Of a stretch of 64,000 nucleotides of DNA, positions 12,098 through 23,309 are shown in pieces. Where the stretch lies: the NCBI GenBank assembly GCA_030142905.1, contig JASJOG010000114.1, positions 993,001 to 1,057,000 of the forward strand. The letters run 5' to 3'. Every line of letters begins with the position of its first letter. Positions within the stretch are counted from its first letter, which is position 1. The DNA is from Heliopora coerulea (taxonomy: Eukaryota; Cnidaria; Anthozoa; Scleralcyonacea; Helioporidae). Under the pieces are notes generated by a model. It did no database searches and was not told the DNA's origin. It saw only the letters and a list, made by a program, of their open reading frames with translations. The position numbers and the translations under genes were made by a program.

Positions 12098-12286
12098 CAG
12101 TAATGTTTTTACCATCTAGTTTTACCAGGCCCCTGGGCATTTGGTGAGGTTGGGGCCCCATATATTCAGTTAACCATATTATTGTTGTCTTTGTTGATTT
12201 GAATTATGATTTCGATTTTGCCTGGGAGCTGGATAGATGTATGTGGATTCAGTCTGTTGAAATACGGGAACAAGCAAGTGACAATG
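12098..12286 (-). mobile_element. hAT-F, 3' terminal piece
   Basis: On the minus strand this continues the hAT-F fragment found at 56428-56919, on the other side of Polinton A. It ends with a GGGGCCCC...TGCCCAGGGGCC block and CAGTAATG (12098) as the terminal sequence. The opposite end of hAT-F (near 60564) reads CAGTACTG inverted. The 8-bp flanks match poorly, so these ends are tentative. Confidence 0.45.
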
Positions 12287-12493
12287 ATTAGTATAGAGAT
12301 GGGGGGTACGAGCACACCTGTCCATTAGGTGAAAATCCATGTACCCCCCCTATAGGAAAATCACCCCCTTTTGATGGTATTTTCAGTGTCTTAAAAAAAA
12401 TGCATTAGTTTTTGTTAAAATCTAAAAAACCACCTAATCTCCATGAACTGGACCCCCATCTCTATACTACTCTTAGTCAAGTAGATTGCACAC
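12287..12493 (+). repeat. Polinton A left TIR
   Basis: Starts ATTAGTATAGAGATGGG. It is the inverse of 56218-56421, with many substitutions and small indels. The terminal AGTAGT shared by B and C is here ATTAGT. Confidence 0.85.
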
Positions 12494-12503
12494 TTTTTCC
12501 CTA

Positions 12504-13375
12504 TTATTGGTACTTCTTATGACCATACACATAGCTACTAACGCCATCCTCAAGAATATAATGTTTATCGTCCAAACATGACAGTGAGATCTTATTAATC
12601 TCATAACTGCTTAACTCATGTAAATGACTTCTTATCGTTTTCATCTTATGATGCATTTACTTTTTCTCAAACAATGTATCTTTATAGTGTTTATGTGTAA
12701 TGTCTTTTTTTTATTACTTTTACCACCTTTTTCATTGTCTTTCGTATAACTATACATTTTACTTTTCAGCCCTATAAATTCTACTATTGGAATACCTACT
12801 GCTTCATCTTTCAGTTTTCCTATTACTTTTTTATTCTCTTTAAAAGAAAAAGGAGAGTTAATAGAGTAGTCACTGTAGTCAAATAAGTCTTTCTTCCTGT
12901 AGAGATCATCATACACGTCAAGCTGTCTGTATCTGAATAGCAGCTCTACATTTTCATTATTGTGTTATAATGGAAGTCATACAAAAGATTCTTTGAGAGT
13001 TCCAGTATGCACATTCCAACATAAGCGGATCTGTTTAATGTTAATATTTCTTTTATCTTATGGACAGCAACATGGTTTTCATTAAAGATTTTACTACTTA
13101 CATAAGTTGGTTTTGATACTATCTTTATTAGTTTCTTTTTATCTGTAATTAATCGGACATCTACACGTTTTCTTAAGTTTTCCATAGTCTTTCCATAAAT
13201 GGCATTATTCATCAGCTCGAAAAAGTCCAACTCAAATGCATTCTCAGCATTTGTTCTCTTTTGTGTGTTGAAATCAATGTATTCTGTCAACCATTTTGAT
13301 TGGTCAAATTCTAATACTCTGCTGATCTTTTTCAATTTCATTCCTAAGGATAAATACAATTACAAATTTCTGTAA
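12504..13375 (-). pseudogene. Polinton A DNA polymerase B, C-terminal fragment
   Basis: Would be the protein-primed replicative polymerase. Visible blocks: FELDFFELMNNAIYGKTMEN (motif B, the KxxxNSxYG-type region); YVGMCILELSKNLLYDFHYN; a frame-broken motif C region at about 12905-12960 where the DTDS block is lost; NKKVIGKLKDEAVGIPIVEF; and a tail ending in a YGHKK-like segment at about 12510, as in the B and C copies. The exonuclease domain and motif A are deleted. The gene lies just inside the left TIR with its C-terminus towards the TIR, as in B. Confidence 0.85.
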
Positions 13376-13527
13376 TGTATAACATACTTTTTCTTGTCAT
13401 TTAATGTTGTTATTAATTTACTTAAGCCCCACAGATATTTTATATTTCTTCTCTATCATCTTACAATATTTTGAAAAAGTAATATTCAGGAAGTAATATT
13501 CAAGACATAGAGTAATATATATTATAT

Positions 13528-14774
13528 ATAGCTGAAGGAGGAGTCAATGACTTTGAAATGGACAACATAGTTAGAAAGTATCCAGAATATGATGATATGA
13601 ATGAACAAGAGTTAAATAAATATTATAATCTTATACAGAAGCATTTAAATTTATTAAAAAGTGGCACTAACCCTCAAGATGAACAATTTGTTAATGTCAA
13701 AGAAAGGATTGAGAACATTGATCGAATTCAAGGAAGTAGACAGAACAGCTCTGCTGTTGAGACCACCTTCACTGATAATAAAGATAGTAAGACTGTCACT
13801 ATAAAAAGAACAGGAAGTAACAGCTCAGCTGTAAGAAGCTATTCAGCCCCTAAAGTAGACATAACAGCTGAGCTGCCAGCTGAACATGAAAATGAAAAAA
13901 TATTTGCCGTTGAAGACTTTATAAGAACAAACTATGATGAAAATTTCAAGCTTGATCCAATACATGAAAAAGCACTTGAATTAATACAGAACTATAAAAA
14001 AAAAAAAAAAACAGGTAAAAATAATAACATAACATTTAAACCATTAACTAGTAGAAATAAACGTGGAAAAGAACAAATAGTACTAAAGAGAAATAAAAAA
14101 GGTGAATTAAAATTCAATACTGCAGAAAGAACAAAGGATGCTGTTAAACAATTTAAGAACTTGATAAAGGAAAGATAGAGATGAAATGGTTGATACAACT
14201 ATAGAGTACACATCAATCAATGGGTTAACACCAGAAGAAAACCAAGAATTGGAAGGTGTATTAAACCCACCAGAAAGCATTGATAAGTCAACAACACCAT
14301 GAATTCTTAGAGTTCAAGCAGACCACATACAAGACACTTTAGACAAGACAATAGAAGAAAGAGATAATACAACTAATCCTGAGGAATTCATAGAATTAGA
14401 GGGAAGAGTTATTGGTTTATGAGAAGCTAGAGATAAAACCATTAATCAAATACAATTAGAAGAAGTAAGAGAGCAACAGGAGAAAGACATATCAAGACTA
14501 CAACGTTTTAAAAAGTGGGCAAAAGAAAACATGGTTGGATTGTCAGCATTAGCAGTATCAATTGCAAGTATTATAACTACTATTCTTATTGGTGCTAGAA
14601 AGGCTATTCTGAGTGGTTCACAAGCAACTGGGAAATTTGCAAAAGCTAGGGTCATTAACAGCTCCTTTACTTAACATATTAGCACACACTATCTCGTTAA
14701 GTGCTAAAGGATTGGCATGGCTTGTGAGTAATTTGTGGGTGTTAGTAGTAGCATTTACATTATATTTAGTTTGA
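13528..14774 (+). pseudogene. Polinton A conserved two-TM membrane protein, broken
   Basis: Homologue of the B gene 21952-23304 and the C gene 44479-45670. The N-terminal part is polar and lysine-rich (13558-14178 is open). The C-terminal part carries FKKWAKENMVGLSALAVSIA and a following hydrophobic stretch (first membrane segment), then a second near 14720-14770. By comparison with C, the ancestral start is at 13528, where ATG has become ATA just after a TATATATA run. A frame change occurs near 14178 and stops follow. Function is unknown; position beside the capsid and ATPase genes suggests a virion or assembly role. Confidence 0.6.
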
Positions 14775-14805
14775 GCAGCTAAGCTGGAAAATAAAATATA
14801 TGTTA

Positions 14806-16055
14806 TACTATATGAACATGAAAGAAACAGAATTAATTTCCGGATTTAGAAAAAGTAAAATGGCTACTGTGAAAGGTGACAGAACACATCATGTTGTCAC
14901 TTTTAATCCAAATAAAGCAAGTCCTGGAGAAGAACTGTATATGGACATTTCTAAAATGAAAATGGACATTTGTTTGGTACCTGGAAGTCTCCATCTTTTG
15001 TTCACTTTTAAAGTCAGTAATACAAAATCGTGTTTTCTTAATAATTTATCTAAAATGTTACAAATAAGACTTAGAATAAGACTTGCAGGAGGGACAGTTT
15101 ATGATAACAATGCACAAAATATGTACGAGGTGTATAAAGACCTTTGGAAAACCAATTCTCAAAGATTGGATATGATTGATTATGGAATTGCAAGTAAAAA
15201 TATTAGAAAACTGATATCAAAACAACAAGTGGAGATGGACAGAAAGTAAGTGATACATTCATGTTTGGTATTTATGGAAATAAACAGAAAATTTGTTTGG
15301 ATAAAATAATCCATGATCATGGTCTGTATGCACCATTTTTTATGAAGAATAATTTCCGTTATGTTCTAACACTACCTGAATCAAATGAAGTAATGGTTGT
15401 CCAAAATGGTCAACCTCTTGGAACTTACACATTAGAAGACTTACAACTGGAATATGAGACTATAGAAAATATGGACCTGGCTAACGAAATAGCAGAAAAA
15501 AAATCCTCTATTGGTAGATCACTTTCTTATGAACATATAACACTTATGAAGACATTTGTTTGGGCAGCTGTTAGCATATTAATGAATGAAAATATAAATA
15601 TACCAAGAAAATCCATGAAAGCAATTGTTTTATTGTTCGCTAAACAGAGCACTTCAGCTGGTAGAGTAGACAGAAAGGAATATGTATATATATAAATATA
15701 ACTGAAGTGAAATTAACAATTGAAGGAGTTCCAAATGGCGTGTATTCCCAAGGAATACCTAGTAATAGATTTTATGATGATGCAATAAGATTATTTGGAG
15801 AAAAGTAAGAAAAGGACCAATTTATGACTGTAGATAAATTCTGTAAGGATACATTTGCTCTGGTTATTGACCTTAGAAGTCATGAAGAAGTGAATAAAAC
15901 TGCTCACTGAAAGAAAATTGTAAATACTCAAAATGGTGTTCTTATTAGAAATTAAAAAGAAAGCACATACTGGAAATATTAATTGTAATATATTTGTTGT
16001 CTCTGATGGACTAGTTAATTTTATTAATAAGGATCACCAAAGTATTCAATATTAG
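14806..16055 (+). pseudogene. Polinton A major-capsid-like protein, broken
   Basis: Aligns along its length with B (20660-21899) and C (43207-44407). Shared blocks: FRKSKMATVKGDRTHHVVTF, EELYMDI, DHGLYAPF, LEDLQLEYETIENMDLA, GRSLSYEHITLMKT, NIPRKSMKAIVLLF, and the ending ...SIQY before TAG at 16053-16055. There is a frame change near 15230, another break near 15690, and stops further on. The fold is inferred: position, size (about 400 aa) and beta-rich pattern suit a jelly-roll capsid protein. Confidence 0.6.
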
Positions 16056-16066
16056 ATATTATATAA

Positions 16067-16609
16067 ATGTCTGTAAAAGATACACCTTTTAATGTGATTA
16101 TTACAAGAATGACAGGTTGTGGAAAGACTTATTACCTTCTCGATTTCATAGAACAGAATTATAAGAACCACTTTGATTATATAATAATATGTACAACTTT
16201 CTCCTGGAATAAAACTTATGAGAATTGGAAATACATAAATGACCCAGATATAATTATAATTGAATGTCAGCAACATTACATTGATAATGTGCTTAGATTT
16301 GCTTCAAAAATATACCGAGGAACTAACAGTTTAATAATTTTAGATGCCTGTGCATGTAGTTCAGATGTTAAAAAAAGAGTCAGTGAATTGGTAAAATTAG
16401 GATTCAGAGCTCAACATTATGGTCTTTCAACAATAGTAAGAACCCAACAATTGACAGGTATAAGTAAATCATATAGAGAAAATATAAGCAAATTGAGTAC
16501 TTTTTATAATCCTAATAGAAATTATATGAAAATCATAATAGACGATTATATGAATGGTGTTAGTAAGGAAGATATATATAAAATAATAAATACACTTAAA
16601 AATAACAAG
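16067..16609 (+). pseudogene. Polinton A packaging ATPase, 5' part (interrupted by C)
   Basis: P-loop ATPase of the FtsK/HerA type, which in this element class pumps DNA into capsids. Walker A is MTGCGKT (about residues 15-21). Walker B is SLIILDACA, where B and C have LDDCA, so the residue after the first Asp is changed. 181 codons are open from the ATG (preceded by ATATTATATAA) to the 6-bp target AACAAG. There Polinton C inserted, in frame with a codon boundary. The remainder resumes at 55655. The open frame appears to continue to 16669 only by reading into the C terminus. Confidence 0.85.
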
Positions 16610-17012
16610 AGTAGTTGTAAAATGCGGGTTCTAGTGCAGACTGGGACGAGTGCAGCCAAATGTCTTTAAATCTCTATTTCAGCAAATCAGCAAATTTCAT
16701 TAAAATTAAGCCCCACCCACAAAATGTACAGCGGTCACCATTTGCAGGCTCAGATTCTGTAAAGAAAATTGTCAGATTTGATAAATTCAAGGACATGGTA
16801 AAACATCGCTACCTTTACTTTTAGACATTTTTTCTCTATTTTAGAAAAAAATTTTCTAGGGGATTTCCCCACCATTAAAAATAATACCAAACATCTCTAA
16901 CAAACAGTCTAACTAAAAACAGTTTTTATGTTGACATTGAGCTATTCAAATCACTAGGGATGTTTGGTATGTTAATGTCACTTCCAGTTGTTAGGTTGGA
17001 GAATTCGCACAA
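16610..17012 (+). repeat. Polinton C left TIR
   Basis: About 400 bp matching 55272-55654 inverted. It has scattered substitutions and one deletion of about 25 bp in the right copy (near the TTTTTTCTC stretch). Confidence 0.88.
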
Positions 17013-17118
17013 AAAATTTAATATTATAATAAAAGATAAGTCTATATTATGGTTATCACAAGGATAATGATAACAAAAATGAAGAGTATATAACCAAAAA
17101 AGGAGGATAAATCACTGC

Positions 17119-17989
17119 AAAATTAATTCTGAATGAAGCAATTACAAAAAATAAACCAGCTAATGATAATGACATTACAAACATGAATTTCATATATGAT
17201 TTGCTTTGGGAAACAACAGTTTTGAATGAAATTAAAAATTCACTCGCATATTATAAGATTGACAAAATGCTAAGCTCTGAAGTTACTTATGATGGATCAA
17301 ACGGAAAAATATCTTATATTTTTGATCAAACATTCAATAAAAATCATGCTAAGCAAAATGGTGGATTGAAACCTATTCTTTGTAATGTAGCAAACAGAGT
17401 GAATAACAGATATTACAAGGAATTCATCGGAAGATCAGTTCTTTTTTTCAGACATAAATTTATCTCTATCATCCAACCCAACAAAAATAATAAATTTTTT
17501 CGTGGTTTATAGATTGAAAGGTTATGATGGAAGTAATTATTGGTTGAGGAATTTTTTTTTTTCAGACAGGGTGATTGGTTTGTTGCTTTCTCGGAAACAA
17601 AAAGTGTTGTTGTAGCAAATGGATCAGGTGTTTTTATTAAAATAGGAACTGATGCTGGTGCTTTTCCTCCATTTAAAATCAAAGCAAACGCTGGTAAACT
17701 TAACAAATGGTGTAGTTTATTAGTACATTGGAATGGTAATTCACCACAAACTAATAAAAGTCCTGTTTATCGTAATGGGGTGAAATTAGCAAATTTTACT
17801 TCTAATTATCTGAATGCGAGTGGTAAAATGCAAATTGGTTCTTTGAATTATGACAGCTCTCTTCCATTCTCTATTTTTGTGATTAATATTTCTGGAACTG
17901 GGATGTTTAAAGGAGATATCGCATTTTTTATGTTTAAACAAGGAATTATGGATGAAAGAACCATTTTGTTACATCAAACTTTTTGGTGA
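17119..17989 (+). pseudogene. Polinton C fibre-like spike, head region, broken
   Basis: Similar to the C-terminal half of the B fibre. The shared hallmark is NKWCSLLVHWNGNSPQTNK, against NKLLCLSVHWNQG in B, followed by a beta-rich tail as in LamG/concanavalin-A-like lectin domains (inference from pattern). The phage-type repeat stalk seen in B is not visible here. The frame is interrupted near 17440-17560, where runs of 7-12 T occur, and by a TAG at 17510-17512. The gene has moved: in C it lies next to the left TIR, in B it follows the penton. Confidence 0.6.
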
Positions 17990-18119
17990 AAAATGGTAAT
18001 ATTAATGCAAATCTTATCAAAATAGTTGAGTCTAGTTGACTTAACTTAGAAACTAAAAAAATTTCCATGATCTTTTTAGAATATGAAAATTTAATAATTT
18101 TTAAACTTTAGTGTGTTTC

Positions 18120-18553
18120 ACTTCATTTGCTTTCTGTCTCATTTCCAACACCTTTATGCTTGCTCATACGTTTACCAACTGTTACTCCACCACTTACGAT
18201 TCCTAGGAATGGTAGGAATGGTGTGAATCTTTCGACAATAGATTTTATATCTCTTCTTAAGAGTTTGTCAGACTTTAGTTCCTTTTCCAATTCCTCACTG
18301 CTCCCAAGAGATCAGAGAATCTACTGACTAGCATGTCTGTTAGGAAAGAGTTTGCTTTTTCAGCTTGTTTTGCTTCATATTCTGCATAGATTTTGTTGAT
18401 TATTTTTTCTGTGGATTTTTTGATAACTTTTACAGACTGTTCTATTTCCCCATCTTCAGATAGTTTAATCAGTTCTGCTCTTTTCTTTTCAATATCCTCA
18501 TTGACATTGTTATTAGGAGTACTAGTAGGAGTAGGAATTTCAATATTTTCCAT
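18120..18553 (-). pseudogene. Polinton C small coiled-coil protein, frameshifted
   Basis: Starts at the ATG at 18553 after ATAATAA. Shares KKRAELIKLSEDGEIEQSVK and an AEYEAKQAEK segment with the B 178-aa protein. The frame shifts near 18300. The rest, in another frame, resembles the B ending, with a TPFLPFLGI-type hydrophobic stretch. It follows the ATPase gene with about 20 bp between them, as in B. Confidence 0.65.
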
Positions 18554-18572
18554 TTATTATAAGAAAAAAATA

Positions 18573-18690
18573 TTATTGTAATTTATATCCATAAGGGTGT
18601 CTTAGACTAATTTCCAACCTGGAATATTTTTTGTTTTTAAGTATATCTTTTATTTCATTCATTTCTGTTTTATCTCCAACATCTAAATAT
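18573..18690 (-). pseudogene. Polinton C packaging ATPase, C-terminal piece
   Basis: Minus-strand continuation of the ATPase beyond the Polinton B insertion. It carries the terminal pattern YS-x-LEIS...GYK and a stop at 18573-18575. The target duplication AAATAT occupies 18685-18690. Confidence 0.8.
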
Positions 18691-19052
18691 AGTAGTCTAT
18701 AAAGTGGGGATTCCAGCACAGTTTTCCAGCACATTTTGTCACATTTACTTCCGGTTTCCCAATGACATTATCACCTGTCAATCATTCTTATGATGTCATC
18801 AAATTACAATAAATTACTTCCGGTTTCTTGGAAGCTGTCAATCATTTTAATAACCTACCAAATCTGGTTCAAACCGGATTCCCAAATTTACTTAAATTAT
18901 TTGCATTATCAAAATTAATCAAATTTCTCACATTCTCAAAATTAATCAAATTTCTCACATTCTCGAAATTAATTAAATTTCTCACATTTTCAAAATTATC
19001 CAAATTTCTCTCATTTTCAAAATTATCTAAATTTCTCACATTTTCAAAATTA
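18691..19052 (+). repeat. Polinton B left TIR with tandem repeats
   Basis: The outer about 215 bp are unique sequence. The inner part (about 18905-19052) holds about five to six copies of a 27-bp unit built on AAATTTCTCACATTTTCAAA. The right TIR has fewer copies. Confidence 0.9.
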
Positions 19053-19062
19053 ATATAAATAA

Positions 19063-19455
19063 ATGGGTAATTGTATTTCAAAAACAAAAAGTAAAAATAA
19101 TCCAAATACTTCACATATTGAAAATCATATTGAAAATTATGAAAATAAAAAATCAAATTCGAATATTGATATAAATCTTCATGGTTATCCACCAATAAAT
19201 TTTAGAAAAATACAAAAAAGCGGTTTTAGAATTGGTGCTCATGTTGATATTGGTTTTAAAGATTTTGAAGCTGGAGCAACCTTTCGAAGAAATTTTGTTG
19301 AAGAAATTAATTTTTTAGAAAATAATAATCATTTAAAATTACTAAAATCTTTTGAAAATGAAGATAAAAGTGACACAGAAAAAGATAAAATAATTGCTTC
19401 ATTAATTAATTTAAAAAACGAACAAAATACAAAACCACAAAAAGAAGATAAATAA
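19063..19455 (+). CDS. MGN protein: small, predicted N-myristoylated protein (B)
   Basis: 130 aa. The start MGNCISKT has Gly2, Asn3 and Ser6, which fits the eukaryotic N-myristoylation pattern. Cys4 could be palmitoylated, so membrane attachment is predicted. The rest is polar, Asn/Lys-rich, with a GFRIGAHVDIGFKDFEAGAT segment also found in the C homologue (54969-55230), and a charged tail. No transmembrane segment. It begins after TATAAATAA, directly inside the left TIR. No family is recognised. A matrix, membrane-docking or entry-accessory role is possible but is inference only. Confidence 0.7.
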   Translation: MGNCISKTKSKNNPNTSHIENHIENYENKKSNSNIDINLHGYPPINFRKIQKSGFRIGAHVDIGFKDFEAGATFRRNFVEEINFLENNNHLKLLKSFENEDKSDTEKDKIIASLINLKNEQNTKPQKEDK

Positions 19456-19491
19456 TTTTGTAATTTTATAATAAATCAATATATTATAAAA

Positions 19492-20028
19492 TTAATTTGT
19501 TGGTGATTTTGGTTTGTCAGTACATTTTTTAATAACATGTTTTCCAACCGTAATACCCCCAGATAATATTCCAAGATATGGTAAATACGGAGTTAACCCT
19601 CCAACCACAGATTTTACATCTCTTTTTAATAATTTATCTCTAACCAATTCTTTTTCTAATTCTTCACTACTTTCAATTGCTTCTAAACCGCCCAATAAAT
19701 CCGCAAATTTACTAATTAATAAATCTGTTAAAAATGCATTTGTTTTTTCCGCTTGTTTTATCTCATATTCAGCATAAATTTTTAATATAACTTTATCACT
19801 TGATTTTTTCAAATTTTGCACCGATTGTCTAATTTCACCATCTTCAGATAATTTTATCAATTCTTCGCGTTTTTTCATTACTTCTTTTTTGGTATCTTGC
19901 AGCTCCGCTGCGGAGAGCTCTGCTCGATGCATTTTACTTTCTTGATCATCCGACTGATCACGCTGATTACTTGGGGATGTATTTGATTCCATTTGCGGGA
20001 CTTCTACATGTTCACTATTTTCACTCAT
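19492..20028 (-). CDS. Small coiled-coil protein with hydrophobic tail (B)
   Basis: 178 aa, intact. The N-terminus is acidic/Gln-rich and contains a GC-rich hairpin block (19899-19925). A long charged helix (KKREELIKLSEDGEIRQSVQ onwards, residues about 50-110) is followed by a TPYLPYLGILSGGITVGKHV stretch near the C-terminus that may associate with membrane. Homologues exist in C (18120-18553) and A (55728-56197), always downstream of the ATPase. Its start overlaps the end of the ATPase gene by 8 nt (ATAAATGAGTGA). I recognise no named family. Confidence 0.75.
   Translation of the reverse strand: MSENSEHVEVPQMESNTSPSNQRDQSDDQESKMHRAELSAAELQDTKKEVMKKREELIKLSEDGEIRQSVQNLKKSSDKVILKIYAEYEIKQAEKTNAFLTDLLISKFADLLGGLEAIESSEELEKELVRDKLLKRDVKSVVGGLTPYLPYLGILSGGITVGKHVIKKCTDKPKSPTN
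19899..19925. repeat. GC micro-hairpin pair inside a B gene
   Basis: GCAGC-TCC-GCTGC (19899-19911) and GAGC-TCT-GCTC (19915-19925). They sit inside the N-terminal coding region of the coiled-coil protein and keep the frame open. CCGC-TT-GCGG at 20133-20142, in the ATPase gene, is a related structure. Confidence 0.75.
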
Positions 20029-20638
20029 TTATTTTATAACCAAATGGAAAAATTAAATTAATTTCCAAGCATGAATATTTTTTTGTTTTTAACGTTTCTA
20101 AAATTTTTTCCAATTCTGTGCAGTCACCTATACCGCTTGCGGGCCGTAGGTCTAAATATTCTTGAATTATTGTTGTCATATCTTTTTTATTCGGATTATA
20201 AAATGTGACTAATTTTGAAATATTTTCTCTAAATGGTTTGGCAATAGATGCCAATTGTTGAGTGATAACAACAACAGAAAGATTATAATGTCTAGCACTA
20301 AATCCTAATTTAACCAACTCACTTGTTCTATTTTTAACATTTTTTCCACTTGCACAATCATCAAGAATAATTAAACTTTTGGTTCCTTTTGAAAAATTTA
20401 CTATAAATTTTAGCCAATCTTCAACATTATCTTGGTCACAAGGAATAGCAATAAAATCTTCATCTTTATCATATTTCCAATTTTCATAAGTTTTATTCCA
20501 TTCAAATGTTGGACAAATTAAAAAAATATAATCAAAATAATTTTTATATTTATTTTCTATAAAATCTAAAAGATATTTTGTTTTTCCACAAGCAGTCATT
20601 CCAACAATTATCATATTAAATGGTTTTTTGTCATTCAT
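20021..20638 (-). CDS. FtsK/HerA-type genome-packaging ATPase (B)
   Basis: 205 aa, intact. P-loop Walker A GMTACGKT (residues about 12-19) and Walker B SLIILDDCASG (about 98-108), followed by VVITQQLASIAKPFRENISK, where Q-rich sensor residues are usual. Size and motifs suit the A32-like/FtsK-HerA ATPases of Polintons and large DNA viruses that drive DNA into capsids. Near the C-terminus a GC-rich block (DLRPASGIGDCTE) containing a micro-hairpin replaces a shorter segment in A. The same gene is the insertion target of C, B and D elsewhere in this window. It is preceded by AAAATAAAAAATG. Confidence 0.92.
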   Translation of the reverse strand: MNDKKPFNMIIVGMTACGKTKYLLDFIENKYKNYFDYIFLICPTFEWNKTYENWKYDKDEDFIAIPCDQDNVEDWLKFIVNFSKGTKSLIILDDCASGKNVKNRTSELVKLGFSARHYNLSVVVITQQLASIAKPFRENISKLVTFYNPNKKDMTTIIQEYLDLRPASGIGDCTELEKILETLKTKKYSCLEINLIFPFGYKINE

Positions 20639-20659
20639 TTTTTATTTTTAATCTTGTTT

Positions 20660-21899
20660 TCAAAATTGAATTGAAGACAAATCTTTATTTACTATGTTTA
20701 GCAATCCATCGCTTATTACAAATATATGACACAATTACATTTGCAGAAATAGCAGTTTTTTTCATTTCTAACAATAATCCAGACTGTGTGTTTACTAATT
20801 TTTTACCAGTTCCATAAACAAAGTTGTCATCTAATGTTCTTAAATCCACACATAATGCAAATGAATCTTTGTAGAATTTTTCAATATCCATAACTGCGTC
20901 ACAATCAAAATAATTACAACAAAATATTCTAAGTGCTTCTTCAAAAAATCTTCTTTTAGGAAATCCCTGGGAATATATGCTATTTGGAACTCCTTCAACA
21001 CTAATTTTGACGTCTGTTATATTTGGATAAACAAATTGCTCACTATCTGTAATAGTTTTATTTCTAAATAACAATACAACTGCTTTCATGCTCTTACGTG
21101 GTATATTTATAGTTTCATTATGTAAAGTTGCATTTTTATCCCATTCTACTGTTTTCATCAAAGTTACATAATTATATGATAATGATCTTCCAGTAGTGTA
21201 ATTTGTTAAAACATCAATTGCTAAATCTTGATTTTCAATCGTTTCATATTCCAATTCTAAATTTTCCAAAGTATATCCTTCAACACTTTCACCACTTTGC
21301 GCTACCATAATTTCACTTGCTTTTGGGAAAGTTAAAATATATTGAAAATTATTAATCATTCCATAAGGAACATATAATCCATGATCCGAGAGTATTTTTT
21401 CTAATTTTAAGCACTGTTTTGTTCCATAAATATCAAACATTAGTTTATCAGAAGCTTTTTCAGAATTACCACTTGTCGCTCCAGAGTCATCTTTTGAAAT
21501 TAATTTTCTAAGGTTTTCTCTAGCGATTCCATATTCAACCATATCTGCTCTTTCGGATTCAGGTTTCCAAAGATCTTTGTAAATTTCCAAAATAGATTCT
21601 CCACTATTATCATAAGCAATTTCACCAGCAAATTTAACAACCAATCTTTTCTTTAACAATTTTGATAAATTATTTAAAAACCAAGACTTGGTGTTTGAAT
21701 TTTTAAAATTAAATAACAATCTTAATGAATCAGGTACAAGACACAGATTGGGGTTTAATTTTGGAATATCTATATAAAGGTCTTCTTCTGGACTTGCTGA
21801 ATTTGGATTTAAAGTTACAACAAGTCTTGTTCTGGTTCCTTTAATTTCACTCATTTTTGACCTTTTATATCCTGGGTATAATTCGTTTTCTCTATTCAT
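20660..21899 (-). pseudogene. Probable major capsid protein (B), one late frameshift
   Basis: About 410 aa. The open frame runs from the ATG at 21899 (after TATATAATAAAA) to about residue 390. The last about 25 codons are conserved with A and C only in another frame, so one small indel in a T-run near 20755 changes the tail. The ancestral stop is at 20660-20662. Beta-rich pattern, KRSKMSEIKGTRTRLVVTL start, GGE/AGEIAYDNSGES turn, and the CVDLRTLDDNFVYGTGKKLV block near the end. Length, gene neighbourhood (next to ATPase) and similarity to capsid-like Polinton proteins support a double-jelly-roll capsid assignment; this is inference, not shown by catalytic motifs. Confidence 0.65.
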
Positions 21900-21951
21900 T
21901 TTTTATTATATAAAAAAATTTTTTTTAATCTTTACCCTTTTGGTTTTTATT

Positions 21952-23304
21952 TCAGTATTCCTTGTCCTTTCGGTATTCTTTATATTCTTCATATAAAAAG
22001 TAAGTGATTGCAATAACTAATATCCATAAATTTTTAGCAAGAAAAGCAATACCTTTTGCACCCCATGATAATATTTGAGAAATTAAATTTAAAACTGCTG
22101 AAATGACTGCGCCAAAATTTTTACCTATATTTGCAATTGCTTTTCCTAAATTTCCAACTGCTTTTGCACCTTGTTTTAATGCATTTCTTGCACCTATAAC
22201 TATTGTCGTAATTATACCTGCTACAGAAATTGCTACTGCTGATAAACCAGTGAGATTTTCTTTTGCCCATTTTTTAAATCTTTCTAATCTTCCAAGGTCA
22301 GATTCTTCAGCATTTTCATTTAAAATTTGTATTCCTTCTTCACTGATTGGTCTTTCATCATTTTCAAGTCTTGTTTTATCTGCATATAATTTTGCAATTT
22401 CTGAAAAACTCTTATATATACTTTTTTGAGGTTCAGCTGTTTCTAAATCAGCTTTATTTTTCCAATATTCATATTCTCTATCAAATTATTTAATTTTTTC
22501 ACGTAAAACATTTTTTCTTTCGTTTTCTGATAAATCAAAATATTCTTGAACTCCAACTGGAGAGACAGCTTCTTCAAAATTTAATAAACCTCTAAATTCT
22601 CTTAATTCATCTGAATCAAATAATGATCTTCTTGGATCATTTACATCTTCAATTAATTTAATCAAGTTATTTTCATCAATTATTCTATTAACTTCATTAT
22701 CAATTTGTGAAATTGTATCTTCAACTATTTTTTCTCTCTCGGTTTTTCTCATATCATAATTTCCCTCATTAGATATTTTTTTATCTATAATAGAATCTGG
22801 TGTTTTTTTATATTCTTGTTTTGCTTTTTCTAAAATATCTCTGAATTCATTAACATAATTCTTATTCCATTTTACAAATAATTCTGGTTCATTGTCATTG
22901 ACATTACCAATTTTTTTATCTTTGTAAATAATTGAAAAATTACCTTTTTCATTTCTTTCAAACCTAGTTTTTTCTAACAATATTGTATTATTTTCTCCAT
23001 TTTTCTTTTCAGGGATGAAATCAAATATTTTTTTGAAAGTATTTTTTTTATCAAAAGTCATTGATCTTTTAACTCCCCCTAAATTTTTAAATTTTTTTAA
23101 AAAACCTTTAGACTCAGGGTCTTTAACTCTAGTTACTCTGGTGTTTTGGTCTGGGAGTAATATAGTTGTTTCTCCAGTATCTAAATTTGTATCAGCAAAA
23201 TTTCCCCCACTTGTTTCTCCCTCCTCACGTTCTTCCTCTTCGACCTCACGGTCTTCTATATTTCTATTATTTAATTCTATATCATCAAAACAGTTATTAT
23301 CCAT
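21952..23304 (-). pseudogene. Conserved two-TM Polinton protein (B), split by one TAA
   Basis: The first 272 codons (23304-22486) are polar, acidic and unstructured-looking, with a MTFDKKNTFKKIFDF block. After an in-frame TAA (22486-22488) the same frame continues to 21952. It has ESDLGRLERFKKWAKENLTG, a first hydrophobic segment (LSAVAISVAGIITTIVIGA) and a second near the end (LWILVIAITYFLYEEY). C has the second half in a long single frame. Role unknown; a virion membrane or assembly protein is plausible. The gene is 5 nt from the end of the integrase and starts after TATAAAATAA. Confidence 0.65.
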
Positions 23305-23309
23305 TTATT

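Noticed and set aside
12287..12493. Stand-alone palindromic MITE matching 56218-56421
   Set aside because: The two inverted copies are the TIRs of Polinton A: exact ACAATG duplications flank the pair and split A genes rejoin across the interior.
16067..16669. Intact 200-aa ATPase in Polinton A
   Set aside because: The last 20 codons are translated from the TIR of C; the true 3' end of the gene is at 55655-55723.
18828..19058. Repetitive 76-aa protein (and 108-aa minus-strand frame)
   Set aside because: It is the open translation of the 27-bp tandem repeats in the TIR of B; a mirror frame exists at 34874-35203.
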